Origin: a virus
Reading direction: 5' to 3' (one strand)
Virus record (IMG/VR): IMGVR_UViG_3300029258_001212
Coordinates: 62,001-126,000 of that record
Length of the DNA stretch: 64,000 bases
Position numbers and translations under genes: made by a program
Part shown: positions 7,201-15,820 of the stretch, piece by piece
How positions within the stretch are numbered: position 1 is the first letter of the stretch
How the letters are laid out: each line of letters begins with the position of its first letter
Notes under the pieces: generated by a model
Told to the model about the DNA's origin: nothing
Database searches by the model: none
The model's input: only the letters and a program-made list of their open reading frames with translations

Positions 7201-9271
7201 GGTGGCCAACGCCATCTGGCAGGTAATCAGTTTCCCATGGCGGATGCTCTACAAGGTGGTGTCCGGTGTCGTGAACGCAGTGCTCGCGGTGTGGCGCTAC
7301 ATGGGCGACAGCTTGACGACGCTGGCAGAGGGTATCTGGGCGATGATCTCCTGGCCGTTCCGCAAGCTGTGGCAGCTCGCCACTGCGGCCTGGAACGGAA
7401 TCAAGGCCGTCTGGGGCGTAGCGAGCCAGGTGTTCTCCGCCATCGGAAGCGCCATCTACAGCGCGGTGGGCTGGGTGTGGGAGAAGCTCAAGGTGGTGGC
7501 AACGGCGGCCTGGTCTGCGATCAAGGCTGTGTGGAGCACCGTGATCGGGTTCTACAAGAAGATCGGCACAGCGATCTACGATGGTGTCACCTGGGCGTTC
7601 CGCAAGATCAAGGAGGTGGCGCTGGCGGTGTTCGGTGCAGTCAAGGACGCAGCGAAAAAGGTGGCCGGGGCCATCACCGGGTTCTTCTCCAAGGCGTGGG
7701 GCGGCCTGAAGTCTATGGCAAGCAAGGCATGGGGAGGGATCAAGTCCGCGGCGAGCGCGGTGGGCGACAAGGTGCGGGGTGGATTCAGTGCCGTGGGCAA
7801 CGGTCTCAAGTCGTTCTTCGGTGGGGCCACCGAGACGATTGGCGTCAACATCTCGAGCATCACGTCCAGCGTGGACAAGATGGTTGCCAAGATGCAGGCG
7901 GACCAGATTGAAGCGTCCAAGAACATCACCAGGGCGACTACGGTGTCCAAGGACAAACAGGTCACCAATCAGAAGCAGATCAAGGAGACGGCGGACTGGC
8001 TCTGGAACGGCATGAAGCAGGCGGGTGGAGCTGCCCTTAACTTCCTGGGCATGAGCTCGGCCCAGGTGACCACGCAGATGGCCGGCCACATGAACGTCAC
8101 TAGCTCCAACGCGGCCACCACCTGGACGAATGTGAGCTCCGCGGCTGCCCAAGGGAACACCAACGTCGCACGCGCGAGCGCGAGTGGTGCGAACCAGTCC
8201 GCTGCGGCCTACTCGAAGATGCGAGGCAAGGTGGGCGGTGAAATGGTGTCCGTGGGCCAGACTGGCGCCAAGATGTACCAGAAGCTCACCAGGGCCGCGA
8301 GTGACGCGGCGGCTATCCAGATCAAGCTCCAGATGGCGCAGCTATCGAAACAGGCAAAGTTCACGAAACAGACGGCCGAGCTCCAGGAGGTGCTGGGCAA
8401 GATCAACACGCTTCGCCAGCAAGCGGACAAGATGGGCCTGAAGGGCGTTGGGGTCTCCACCAGGGATCTCAAGAAGCGCATCGCTGCCCAAACGAAGATT
8501 GAACGCCAGGCCAGGATCAAGTTCTACGATTGGTGGTCCACCAGGATCGGCTCCCGGGCCAGAGCCATCAAAATGGACGTGTTCGGGCAGAACGTCATGC
8601 CCATGGTCAAGGAGTACCTGGACAAGGGCATGTCCATGCAACAGGCACTCAGCAAGGGCATGATGAAGTTCCAGCGGAAGATGGTGCGCGACCGGGCGGA
8701 CCAGCTCACGCAGCTCTACGCGCAGCTCAAGACGGGCGAGAATCTGTACGATCTACCCAGGGAGCAACGCGAGGCATTCCGTGGGATCTTCCGTCGTCTC
8801 CAGGGAGCTCGAGCGCAGCGGATTTTCAAGGGCCTGGACCTGGGTGCCCTCACGGGTAAAAACGTCGAGTTGAGTCCCAAGATCATCGCGGCCCTCAAGA
8901 AGTTCGATCCGCGCCTGAAGGTAGGCGAGGGGTCCACGGTCTCCGGGATTGGCTTCAAGAAGATCGGCACGAAGGGCCTCGGGAAGGCTCCGGCCATGGG
9001 GACCGGTGGAGCTGGCGCTGGAGCTCGGGCGGGTTTCCGAGCAAGGACGCCTGAGCGCCAGGTGAGCGCCGCTATTTCCAAGGACACGAAGGCGGCCATG
9101 GCGGATGTGAGCGTGGCCATCTCGCAGCTCACCCAGGCCATCAGGACGTTCCAGGTGAACGTCTACATCCAAGGTGACATTGGCAACTATCTGGATGCGA
9201 AGTCCAAGCGAGCTCGGGTGATCAGGCAACGTGCGAACGCGAGCAAGGTCCGGAGTGCCGGCTCGCAATAG
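4262..9271 (+). CDS. Tail tape measure protein
   Basis: At 1669 residues this is the largest gene in the window and by position (after the chaperone-type frame, before hub genes) the tape measure that sets tail length. It is rich in alanine, lysine and tryptophan, with long helical stretches and a hydrophobic segment around residues 490-540 (GPMLTALAAMGVSFAFLGKL and following). A second hydrophobic group lies around residues 690-775. Between about residues 790 and 1120 there is a degenerate repeat built on a [F/W]PF[K/R]MLWK core, six or more copies, and two copies of a longer unit ending GDxxGFFK. The C-terminal third is coiled-coil and polar. No lysozyme or peptidase motif was seen. Confidence 0.92.
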   Translation: MAGYNFGGLGFTFFGKDVTLGATLNKVSEGFTTVWNGLKNLAGNAARMTGRITSSFKGLASRGKGLMGAVTGALDNMANRAMNPNIDNALSSTAAQFRKTWGEITVGMNMNSKVASRWKSALSSAAYSLNTDWGEAAKNWAAFRRQGLKLEEVLGTKGMTATARQLIRVTSVLGIEGKQLALIYSGLTKGFGFTTKRVRGLMDMVFSLGKQFNFGKEAVQGMPGILDVLNKELAGMFKGAGPKDIEKFTFSIMKLAAGFKEGLGASAEDALELSKNLFTTLAKERKGLERMFIGMGDGFSGIAKALSEKGGVQKAFKMIMADPAKFMEALRKMSADAEKRGGSMGASFLRLKTSITKALGANVSFLATGKDSWSKASKAMDTMNKMIANQSKYLGAMGKAAKKNYGTGLTKGDAYKRMLDQFNIRLKKLSEPGLNKWIKMQKKGFDSLMDRLGGKNGLAKKSGPIGALTRRLLLMQRVGLSGLFVGLGNLGPIIEMVVTKMGPMLTALAAMGVSFAFLGKLLLPGGIILAGLMLFHKGIREKVLSGLEKLWEYAKEYLPKMWPQIKEGLYLAWTKAVAAMNWLMEVVSPMMLRLADAIAGVDWGGLTMKLLSYMGKFFRGLFEAIFGGKEATKGVTAGVDKSTDTAASKFAAAGKKLAGAIGKALKTVVVTVGSQIYKFFTDWSMGFEKGVAQKGKLIGGIFITMMFFGSTRRLMLRGLMWIASTMYSMLAGMLTKMYVWAAGMATQWGIAFWPVVAAIAVIAALGVAFYALTGKMGKTAKLIAKIILHPFLMLWDLIQPVIKAIKALWKGDVLGFFKYAGIAMLKAITFPFRYLGGVVENAVNLVSHLWGKLRDSLSARGKGILDAIAGPFKVMWGVIKPLIDAVKKLAGGDFVGFFKSMGSFLLEALLFPFKMLWKGVKLFYTLIVEGWKSLYASLGSTGRGIMDAITWPFRMLWKAASWTVGAVQTAFQGMWTGLKWVANAIWQVISFPWRMLYKVVSGVVNAVLAVWRYMGDSLTTLAEGIWAMISWPFRKLWQLATAAWNGIKAVWGVASQVFSAIGSAIYSAVGWVWEKLKVVATAAWSAIKAVWSTVIGFYKKIGTAIYDGVTWAFRKIKEVALAVFGAVKDAAKKVAGAITGFFSKAWGGLKSMASKAWGGIKSAASAVGDKVRGGFSAVGNGLKSFFGGATETIGVNISSITSSVDKMVAKMQADQIEASKNITRATTVSKDKQVTNQKQIKETADWLWNGMKQAGGAALNFLGMSSAQVTTQMAGHMNVTSSNAATTWTNVSSAAAQGNTNVARASASGANQSAAAYSKMRGKVGGEMVSVGQTGAKMYQKLTRAASDAAAIQIKLQMAQLSKQAKFTKQTAELQEVLGKINTLRQQADKMGLKGVGVSTRDLKKRIAAQTKIERQARIKFYDWWSTRIGSRARAIKMDVFGQNVMPMVKEYLDKGMSMQQALSKGMMKFQRKMVRDRADQLTQLYAQLKTGENLYDLPREQREAFRGIFRRLQGARAQRIFKGLDLGALTGKNVELSPKIIAALKKFDPRLKVGEGSTVSGIGFKKIGTKGLGKAPAMGTGGAGAGARAGFRARTPERQVSAAISKDTKAAMADVSVAISQLTQAIRTFQVNVYIQGDIGNYLDAKSKRARVIRQRANASKVRSAGSQ

Positions 9272-9278
9272 GTGACCC

Positions 9279-9605
9279 ATGACGATTGAAATTGATCCCT
9301 ACAGCCGGCTCAACTTCGCGCAGCTCATGACGGGTAGCGATGGCACGCGCGAGGTGGAGTGGTGGGATCTGCCTGTCATTCGCAAGATCAGCCCGGCGGA
9401 TTCGGATACGACGCTGCGGGTGGAGAACCATGTTCGCATTGACCGGCTGGCGAACGATTACCTGAACAGCTCCATCCTGTGGGACGTGATCGCGGAGATC
9501 AACGGATTCCGGCTTCTGCCCATGGCGCTGCGGTTCGGAGACATGATTCGCATCCCGAGCCAGATCCGAACGATGGTCAGCATCCGCGCCAAGGAGGACC
9601 AGTAG
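9279..9605 (+). CDS. Baseplate protein, gp53/LysM-like
   Basis: A 108-residue protein beginning IDPYSRLNF and containing SSILWDVIAEINGF followed by LRFGDMIRIPS. The L-W-x-V-I...N...G-x-x-I-x-I-P pattern is typical of LysM-like tail proteins, and the size and position fit T4 gp53-type wedge proteins, which also start with a Y-S-R/Y motif. It is placed between tape measure and hub. The exact baseplate role is inferred from position. Confidence 0.7.
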   Translation: MTIEIDPYSRLNFAQLMTGSDGTREVEWWDLPVIRKISPADSDTTLRVENHVRIDRLANDYLNSSILWDVIAEINGFRLLPMALRFGDMIRIPSQIRTMVSIRAKEDQ

Positions 9606-9606
9606 A

Positions 9607-11058
9607 GTGGCCGGCGTGACCCCCACAGAGCCCTATGACTTCCTGGGGCTGATGATGCAGTGCAATGTCTACGCTGCGGACATCGGCAAGTGGGCCAGTT
9701 TCTCTGTGATGCCAGGCCAGGTGAAGCCGGCTGTCCACCTTCCGTGGTTCTCTTCGATGCAGCAAAAGGAGACCATGAGCGGCTTCGGGGAGGTGACGAT
9801 TAACCTCACTCCGCCCACCTACGAGGAAGCGTTACAGCTCCTCGGGTCTCACTGGCTCACCATCGGCAACACGATGGCGGTGCGCTGGGGCTACACGCGA
9901 CACGCCAGCCACCTTGGGCCGCTCAAATACTACATGATGCTCAAGCCGGACGTGAGCTTCGGGGACGAGTTCACCGTTTCGCTTCGAGGCACCAGCTTCG
10001 GGTGGCTCACGACGCAGCTCCAGAACCAGGATGCGCTGATCTGGAACCATACGTTCGCTGACAGCCAGGGCGGCAAGAAGCGAAAGAACCGGGCCACCTA
10101 TCGCCAGGTGATTGAGCTTGTCGCCAAGCGATACGGGTTCACCATCGACTGGAACGGTGACAAGAAGTATGACTCCAAGCGGTTCTCCCAGGACGCGCGA
10201 ACCATCCTGGACTCGGACAAGGAGCAGATCTGCCAGGGCGGACTGAACGATTGGCAGTTCCTGAAGCACCTGGCGGCGAGGTGCTGTTGCCGAGCCGTGA
10301 TCGTGGGGGGCAACGTGCTCCGGATCAGCGACGTGCGTGAGCCGAAGCAGGCAGACTGGACGTTCCGGTTCCGCGGCCAGCTCGACCTGGCCAACAACGT
10401 GATCCCGATGGACTCGTTCGATTCCGAGTCCACTGCGATGTTCCTGCCCGTGCGCGCGGCCGTGACCAGGTTCCTGGGGCCGGACGACAAGCGGGTGAAG
10501 CTCCACCCGACAGAGAAGACGGACATGGCCACCAGCAAGGCCAAGTCCTACAGCGGGAAGGATGCTCCGGCGGCGCCATCGGACCAGCCCGCCCAGCGCA
10601 GCCAGAGCGGCCAGAATCTACCGCACGATGCCAAGGGAAGTCAGAACGTGCCCATCCCCGGGCGTGAGCAGTTCATCGGGAGCAAGCTCAAGAACCTGTT
10701 TGACTACAACGCGGAGGCGCACGGGGCTAAGGCCAAGATTTCGAGCATCGGGGTGCCGTCTCTGCTACCTGACGACCTGGTGCGCGCCGAAGGGGTGGGG
10801 GACTACTTCACCGGGATGTACCGGGTGTTCGAAATCAACTGGTCCCTCGGTGAAAGCGTGGCGAAGCAGGACGTGGACCTGATGCCCAGGGGATTCCCCA
10901 GCGCCAGCATCGCCAACTGGATGAGCCAGCGCGCGAGCTCTCCCTACGTGGAAAAGGCGGCGAAGAAAGCTCTACAGAAGCGAGCGGCGGTAAGCACGGA
11001 CGCGAATTTCAACTGGACCCGGGAGCTGTACGGCCCCGGCGGGTGGTTTAGGGACTGA
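9607..11058 (+). CDS. Baseplate hub protein (gp27/gpD-like)
   Basis: A 483-residue protein starting at GTG just after the previous stop. It lies directly before the spike gene and overlaps it (TGATG), the usual position for the hub. The body has the hub pattern: an N-terminal beta region, a helical YRQVIELVAKRYGFTIDW segment near residues 160-180, NDWQFLKHLAAR around 217 and a C-terminal strand EGVGDYFTGMYRVFEINW. The region around residues 300-350 is serine, glutamine and proline rich, probably a linker. Confidence 0.78.
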   Translation: MAGVTPTEPYDFLGLMMQCNVYAADIGKWASFSVMPGQVKPAVHLPWFSSMQQKETMSGFGEVTINLTPPTYEEALQLLGSHWLTIGNTMAVRWGYTRHASHLGPLKYYMMLKPDVSFGDEFTVSLRGTSFGWLTTQLQNQDALIWNHTFADSQGGKKRKNRATYRQVIELVAKRYGFTIDWNGDKKYDSKRFSQDARTILDSDKEQICQGGLNDWQFLKHLAARCCCRAVIVGGNVLRISDVREPKQADWTFRFRGQLDLANNVIPMDSFDSESTAMFLPVRAAVTRFLGPDDKRVKLHPTEKTDMATSKAKSYSGKDAPAAPSDQPAQRSQSGQNLPHDAKGSQNVPIPGREQFIGSKLKNLFDYNAEAHGAKAKISSIGVPSLLPDDLVRAEGVGDYFTGMYRVFEINWSLGESVAKQDVDLMPRGFPSASIANWMSQRASSPYVEKAAKKALQKRAAVSTDANFNWTRELYGPGGWFRD

Positions 11059-11999
11059 TGGACGCCATCGACGCATTCCTGGGGTTCATTCAGAACCTCC
11101 GCATGTACGGCCTCGAGCACTATGACCGCTGGTATGGCCTCTACCGCGGCGTGTGCGAGGACAATGAGGACCCGGACATGAAGGGACGAATCATCGTGAG
11201 CTGCCAGGCGGTGGCCGGGGATGAGCTCCTGGCGGACTGGGCGTGGCCGGTGGCCCTCGGGGCCGGGGCCCAGGCGGGTATCTTCCATGTGCCAGCCGTA
11301 GGTGACCCCGTGATGATCGCCTTCGAGAACGGCGACTCCAGGTTTCCGATGTACGTGGGCGGATGGTGGGGTAAGCCGGACGGCGTGCTGGACACCCCGA
11401 GCTCCTGTCAGAAGAACCCCCCGCACGTGCGTGCGTGGACGACGCCCAACGGGCACGCCATCGAATTCTCGGATGACCCTGGCAAGGAGTCCGTCACGAT
11501 CAAGTGGCACCAGTCCAAGGACAACAGCCCGGACGGCGAGGACCGCTACAGCTTCATCAGCGTGGACAAGGACGGCTCGGTGCAGGTGCAGGACCACACG
11601 GGCACCAGCATCCTGTTGAACGCGGCAGATGGCAAGGAGGGGCTTACCCTTCGGGACTCCAACGGCAACATCGTGTCCACCGACAAGGATGGGATCAAGC
11701 TGGTCCAGTCGGACGGCGTGTTCATCGAAGCGAAGAAAGACTTGATCCAACTCGCGGGCAAATCAGTGACCGTGGCAGCGGAGGCGTTTGGGGTCACCGG
11801 GGGGAGCACCCTCGGGGACGGGGGCACCGAGCCCCTGGTGCTCGGCAACAAGCTCCTGGCGCTGTGGGGCAAGGCGGTGGCCATCTTCGCCAGCCACACG
11901 CACCCAACCTCATCGCCGGGGGCCCCAACTGGTCCCCCGGCCGGGGCGTGGCCGACGTACACGCCAGACGTGAACAGCACCACCAACAAGGGGAAGTGA
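11058..11999 (+). CDS. Baseplate spike protein (gp5/gpV-like)
   Basis: A 313-residue membrane-puncturing spike. The N-terminal part has the OB-fold pattern (YRGVCEDNEDPDMKGRIIV, GIFHVPAVGDPVMIAFENGD, YVGGWWG). The central part repeats short strands with D/N-G turns (DGSVQVQDHTGTSILLN, LRDSNGNIVSTDKDGIKL), expected for the triple-stranded beta-helix. The C-terminus carries SHTHP followed by a proline-rich PTGPPAG stretch, a motif commonly found at the spike end. It closes the first gene block; a 70-bp repeated element follows 5 bp after the stop. Confidence 0.82.
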   Translation: MDAIDAFLGFIQNLRMYGLEHYDRWYGLYRGVCEDNEDPDMKGRIIVSCQAVAGDELLADWAWPVALGAGAQAGIFHVPAVGDPVMIAFENGDSRFPMYVGGWWGKPDGVLDTPSSCQKNPPHVRAWTTPNGHAIEFSDDPGKESVTIKWHQSKDNSPDGEDRYSFISVDKDGSVQVQDHTGTSILLNAADGKEGLTLRDSNGNIVSTDKDGIKLVQSDGVFIEAKKDLIQLAGKSVTVAAEAFGVTGGSTLGDGGTEPLVLGNKLLALWGKAVAIFASHTHPTSSPGAPTGPPAGAWPTYTPDVNSTTNKGK

Positions 12000-12004
12000 A
12001 CCGG

Positions 12005-12073
12005 AGACCCTCAAGACTCTTCTCTTCTAAGAGGGGAGATAAGGTTAATTAAGCAGAAGCAACAGGCGTGCCA
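12005..12073 (+). promoter_or_regulatory. Repeated block-boundary element, copy 1
   Basis: First of six copies. It reads ACCCTCAAGACTCTT, a variable hairpin (CTCTT-CT-AAGAG inside), GGGGAGATAAGG, TTAATTAAG, CAGAAGCAACAGGC and GTGCCAA. It belongs to the CTCAAGACTC subclass. An ATG follows 3 bases after GTGCCAA, at 12078. It separates the spike gene from the wedge and fibre block. Confidence 0.75.
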
Positions 12074-12077
12074 ACTC

Positions 12078-12119
12078 ATGGTAGACATCGGAACAGCGAC
12101 TCAAGCGGCCTCGAAATGA
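12078..12119 (+). CDS. Short reading frame in phase with the proline-rich gene, ended by TGA
   Basis: The ATG at 12078 is spaced from the GTGCCAA of the repeated element just as the starts of other element-led genes are. It encodes 13 residues (MVDIGTATQAASK) and then TGA at 12117-12119. The same phase is then open through the whole proline-rich gene to 12494. This is either a leader peptide, a recently acquired nonsense codon, a stop that is read through, or a sequencing error. Confidence 0.4.
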   Translation: MVDIGTATQAASK

Positions 12120-12137
12120 GGGACGTGCCCACTGCCC

Positions 12138-12494
12138 GTGCCGGCAGTACCAGCGCCCCCGGCCATCCCCCCGGCCCCGACTCCGCCGGCTGTGCCAGAG
12201 CTCCCGGAGCCACCTGGTGCCCCGGCCTCGGTGCCCGTGGCGGCGGTGCCCCCGACGCCTACGCCGGCCATCCCGACTCCGCCGGCTATCCCGCCGTTGC
12301 CCACCCCGCCGTCTATCCCGGAGCTACCGGAGCCCCCAGCGGCCCCTGGGAGCATTCCGGTGGACGCGGCACCCCCAGTACCCCCGACACCTGTTCCGGC
12401 CATTCCAGCGCCCCCTGTGGTGCCCCCAGCGCCAGCTCTGCCCGAGGTGCCAGAGGTGCCGGAGCTGCCAGGGTGCCCACTGGACGAGGAGTAG
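12138..12494 (+). CDS. Proline-rich protein between spike and wedge genes
   Basis: A 118-residue product if translation starts at the GTG at 12138; no good ribosome site is seen for it, and the same frame extends back past a TGA to an ATG at 12078. The sequence is almost entirely P, A, V, E, L and T in two imperfect long repeats, each with IPPxPTPP, IPELPEPP and GxxPV segments. It ends with GCPLDEE. Proline-rich small proteins are found next to spike genes in several myoviruses, possibly at the spike tip, but no enzymatic role is visible. Confidence 0.55.
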   Translation: MPAVPAPPAIPPAPTPPAVPELPEPPGAPASVPVAAVPPTPTPAIPTPPAIPPLPTPPSIPELPEPPAAPGSIPVDAAPPVPPTPVPAIPAPPVVPPAPALPEVPEVPELPGCPLDEE

Positions 12495-12498
12495 CACC

Positions 12499-12900
12499 AT
12501 GACTGAACCTGCATACATCAACGGCACTGGCGCGACGGGTATCGCGTGGCCGTGGAGTTCCACAGGCCCCCAGGCGGTCACGGGCACTGACCTGGTGGAA
12601 GCCAAGATCAGCTTGGTGATTTTCACCTTCGTGGGCGTCCACAAGATGGAGCCGACGTTCGGATCCACAGTGCTTTCCCTGGTTTTCGAGAACATCGGGC
12701 CGATCATGCGAACGGCGGCAAGTATCGAGATCCGCAACGCATTGGCCACCTGGGTTCCGGACGTGGAAGTGGACGGGGTTCGGATCCTTGACGATGAGGA
12801 CGTTGAAGGGGGCGTTATCATTGAGGTAGACTACATCTACCTTGGGCAACCCAACACCTGGAGCCAGCCGGTGACCCCGCCGGCCGGTGGAGGCGCATAG
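12499..12900 (+). CDS. Baseplate wedge protein, gp25-like
   Basis: A 133-residue protein of the gpW/gp25 family. It shows the family's core: ISLVIFTFVGVHKMEPTFGSTVLSLVFE, in which the E-P-x-F-G-x-x-L segment is diagnostic, then IRNALATWVPDVEV and a final strand. The start ATG at 12499 has GAGGAG 6-11 bases upstream. It precedes the gpJ/gp6-like gene, the conserved order for contractile tails. Confidence 0.88.
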   Translation: MTEPAYINGTGATGIAWPWSSTGPQAVTGTDLVEAKISLVIFTFVGVHKMEPTFGSTVLSLVFENIGPIMRTAASIEIRNALATWVPDVEVDGVRILDDEDVEGGVIIEVDYIYLGQPNTWSQPVTPPAGGGA

Positions 12901-12901
12901 C

Positions 12902-15820
12902 ATGGCCGTCCTGGCGATCCCAGAATTCGATGACTATCCACTGGATCCGGAGCAGTGGTATCGCTTCTACCACACGGCCCTGGACCGGGTGTACGAGCAG
13001 ATCCTTCAGGCGGGATCCCAAGATCCGTCCACCATCGTGACGGCCACCGGAGCGGACCGCACCTCGGGCCTGGTAACCCTCACCACCACTACGGCCCACG
13101 GCCTGGCGGTGGGCGACACCATCACCGTGGCTGGGGTAACGGATCCGACCTTCGATGGCGAGTTCGTGGTGGCCAGCGTGCCCAGCACCACCAGCATCAC
13201 CTATGACCAGAGCGGCGCGGACGCCACCAGTGGATCTGGAACCATCACCCCGGCCTACCCCCGGTGGCAGGAGGTGACCACCGGCCGCGAGCTCCGCGCG
13301 GACGTGCGCGTGACCGACACCCTGGTCCGCTCCAAGTACGCCGGCCGCGACTACCAGACGTTCCTGGACGAGGGCCTGAGCTGGCTGGCCGAGAAGTACG
13401 GGGACCAGTTCACGGACTTCGTTGATTCCGATTTCGGAATCATGTTCGTGAAGTACGTGAGTTCCGCCCTGGACACCCTGAGCTGGTACATGGATAAGGA
13501 GGTGTCCGAGTGGTACTACTCGCTGATGCGCCTCCGGTCCCGGGCGGAGGAGCTCGCCCGGATGAGCGCCTACAAGCCCAGGAGCGCCACGGCCTGCACG
13601 GCGGACCTGACTCTGACCCTGGACGATGGGCCCTACGCTTTCGACATTACGGTGCCTGAGCGATTCCAGTTCCAGGGCCCGAACAGCCTGATCTTCGAGA
13701 TCACTCAGGACGTGACGTTCGCCGCGGGCGAGACCACCAAGACGGGCGTGCCGGCCACCCAGGGCCAGACCCTTCGGGACAGCGTGATCTCGGATGCGGC
13801 CCCTAACTTCCAGCTTCCGCTCACCAGCATCCTCGAGGACACCCAGGTGGCCCAGGATTCGGTGGAGGTGTACGTGGACGGGCAGCCATGGGAAGAGGTG
13901 GACTTCCTTCCGTTTGCCAAGGAGGACAAGGTGGAGGTGCTCTACGGGGCGGATCCTCCCTTCGTTCTCTTCGGTGACGGCGTGAGCGGCAACATCCCGG
14001 ATGCGGGCCTCACGTGCCTGGCGATCTACCGGGTGACCTACGGCAAGGCGGGCCTCGCGGCCACGGCCGGCACCATCGAACAGCCAGTGATCCCCCTGGT
14101 GGCCAACTCGCAGAGCATCGCCATCACGGCGAACAACCCCTCGGGGGCGCGCGGGGGCGTGGACCTGGAAACCCTCGAGGAGATCGTCAAGACGGCGCCA
14201 GCCTACTTCAAGACGGCGGACCGCGGCACCACCACGCAGGACATGACCACCCTGGCGGACTCCTACTCGAGCGGCACCTACGGCACCGTGGCCAAGGGGA
14301 AGGCGCACATCGTTCGGGGGATCTCGGATGACCTACAGCTCCAGGCCCTCCTGGCGTCCATTGACGGGCACGCCACGGACCTGGAGACGGCCATGACGGC
14401 CATCTCCACCTCGGTGGACGCTATCGCCACGGCGCGCGGCCTGGCGGCCACGCAGCTCGCGGCCATCACTACGGCCCAGGGCAACATCGACACCAACGTG
14501 ACGGCGATCAAGGGTGGTGTCACGCTTGCCACCGAGCACCTCGAGACGGCCAAGGAGGGGCTCGAGAACATCCCCTATCAACAGGTGTTCGCCCAGGCGG
14601 ATGGCGCCACGAAGGTCTGGAACAACGTCCAGCTCCAGAAAGGGGACATTTACCCCGGGACGGTGTTCCTGTGGGTGGACGACCTGAACGAAGAAACGAG
14701 CGTCAACGATGGCAACTGTGATGTGCAGCCCGGGCGAGTGCGCGTGGGATCTGCCATCTTCGAGGCCACGGATGTGGGGCGCCAGATCAAGATCGGTGAC
14801 CAGTTCCGAACCATCACGAAGTACACCAACACCACCGAGGTGACCTACTCCGGCTCGCTGATCTCCGGAACCAACCTCGAGGTGATCCTGTATGAGCAGA
14901 GCGTGTACGCGCGAGACGATGGCGCTGGCAACCTGTCCGGGCCTGGCGTCGTGTCCGGCGCTATCACCTACTCCACTGGCCTGGTGGACAGCCTCGAGCT
15001 CGCCGTGGAGCCCCCCGGAACCGGCCAGTATGGATCGAACATCTTGATCCAGTTCGGGGCCACCCAGACCGTGGCCACCCAGCCCATCGACAACGCGATC
15101 ACCGAGCTCGACGCCATCGACACCACGGCGGACTCCATCTCGGACGAGACGGGGGACATTTCCGACGCGGTAACCGAGGCCACCACGCAGCTCGTGGCCA
15201 TCGCCACCCAGGAAACGACCATCGACACGGCCATGGACACGGTGCTCGCCATCCCGGCCAGCATCGAAGACGACGTGGAGGAGCTCGAGGCGTACCTAGA
15301 CGCCAACCTGAGCGCGGACTGCAAGGCGAACATCGTGATGGTCCAGGTGCTGGTGGTGGACGAAAACGGCTTCTACGCCGCGCCCAGCCAGACCCTCCTC
15401 ACGGCTGTCCAGGAGTACCTGGACGAGCGCAATGTGCTCCCCACCACCGTGACAGCCGTGAACGGCTACTACAACCTGGTGGCCGTGAACATGCTGGTCC
15501 AGGTGAGCATCCTGAAGCCGTACCTCTACTCCAAACAGCTCCCCTCAATCCAGGCGGCCATCGACGCGGAGCTCAAGGGACGCGACTACGGTGTGAACCT
15601 GAACCGAAGCGACTACTACAACCGGGTGGTGCCGGACAAGACGACTGGCATTGGTGGAGTGGAAGGCGTTGACTACGCCAACATCACGATCACAGCCACC
15701 AGCTACCCGGATCCGGCCAACACCGGAACGCCACCGAGCGTGGACGCAAACGGAAACCTGGTGATCCCGGACACGCTGATCATCACCAGGGGAACCATCA
15801 CGTATGAGGAGATCGTCTAA
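12902..15820 (+). CDS. Large baseplate wedge protein, gp6/gpJ-like
   Basis: A 972-residue wedge protein. The conserved baseplate J features are LYGADPPFVLFGDGVSGNIPDAG, YRVTYGKAGL, and NNPSGARGGVDLETLEEIVKTAPAYF read as consecutive pieces around residues 340-440, plus a C-terminal domain with YLDERNVLPTTVTAVNGYY. It is longer than usual because of insertions: an N-terminal beta module (about 40-115), an alanine- and threonine-rich predicted coiled coil (about 480-560), a DDGxGNLxG beta module (about 660-720) shared with the sheath and fibres, and a second coiled coil (about 730-800). Start chosen at 12902, two bases after the gp25-like stop. Confidence 0.88.
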   Translation: MAVLAIPEFDDYPLDPEQWYRFYHTALDRVYEQILQAGSQDPSTIVTATGADRTSGLVTLTTTTAHGLAVGDTITVAGVTDPTFDGEFVVASVPSTTSITYDQSGADATSGSGTITPAYPRWQEVTTGRELRADVRVTDTLVRSKYAGRDYQTFLDEGLSWLAEKYGDQFTDFVDSDFGIMFVKYVSSALDTLSWYMDKEVSEWYYSLMRLRSRAEELARMSAYKPRSATACTADLTLTLDDGPYAFDITVPERFQFQGPNSLIFEITQDVTFAAGETTKTGVPATQGQTLRDSVISDAAPNFQLPLTSILEDTQVAQDSVEVYVDGQPWEEVDFLPFAKEDKVEVLYGADPPFVLFGDGVSGNIPDAGLTCLAIYRVTYGKAGLAATAGTIEQPVIPLVANSQSIAITANNPSGARGGVDLETLEEIVKTAPAYFKTADRGTTTQDMTTLADSYSSGTYGTVAKGKAHIVRGISDDLQLQALLASIDGHATDLETAMTAISTSVDAIATARGLAATQLAAITTAQGNIDTNVTAIKGGVTLATEHLETAKEGLENIPYQQVFAQADGATKVWNNVQLQKGDIYPGTVFLWVDDLNEETSVNDGNCDVQPGRVRVGSAIFEATDVGRQIKIGDQFRTITKYTNTTEVTYSGSLISGTNLEVILYEQSVYARDDGAGNLSGPGVVSGAITYSTGLVDSLELAVEPPGTGQYGSNILIQFGATQTVATQPIDNAITELDAIDTTADSISDETGDISDAVTEATTQLVAIATQETTIDTAMDTVLAIPASIEDDVEELEAYLDANLSADCKANIVMVQVLVVDENGFYAAPSQTLLTAVQEYLDERNVLPTTVTAVNGYYNLVAVNMLVQVSILKPYLYSKQLPSIQAAIDAELKGRDYGVNLNRSDYYNRVVPDKTTGIGGVEGVDYANITITATSYPDPANTGTPPSVDANGNLVIPDTLIITRGTITYEEIV

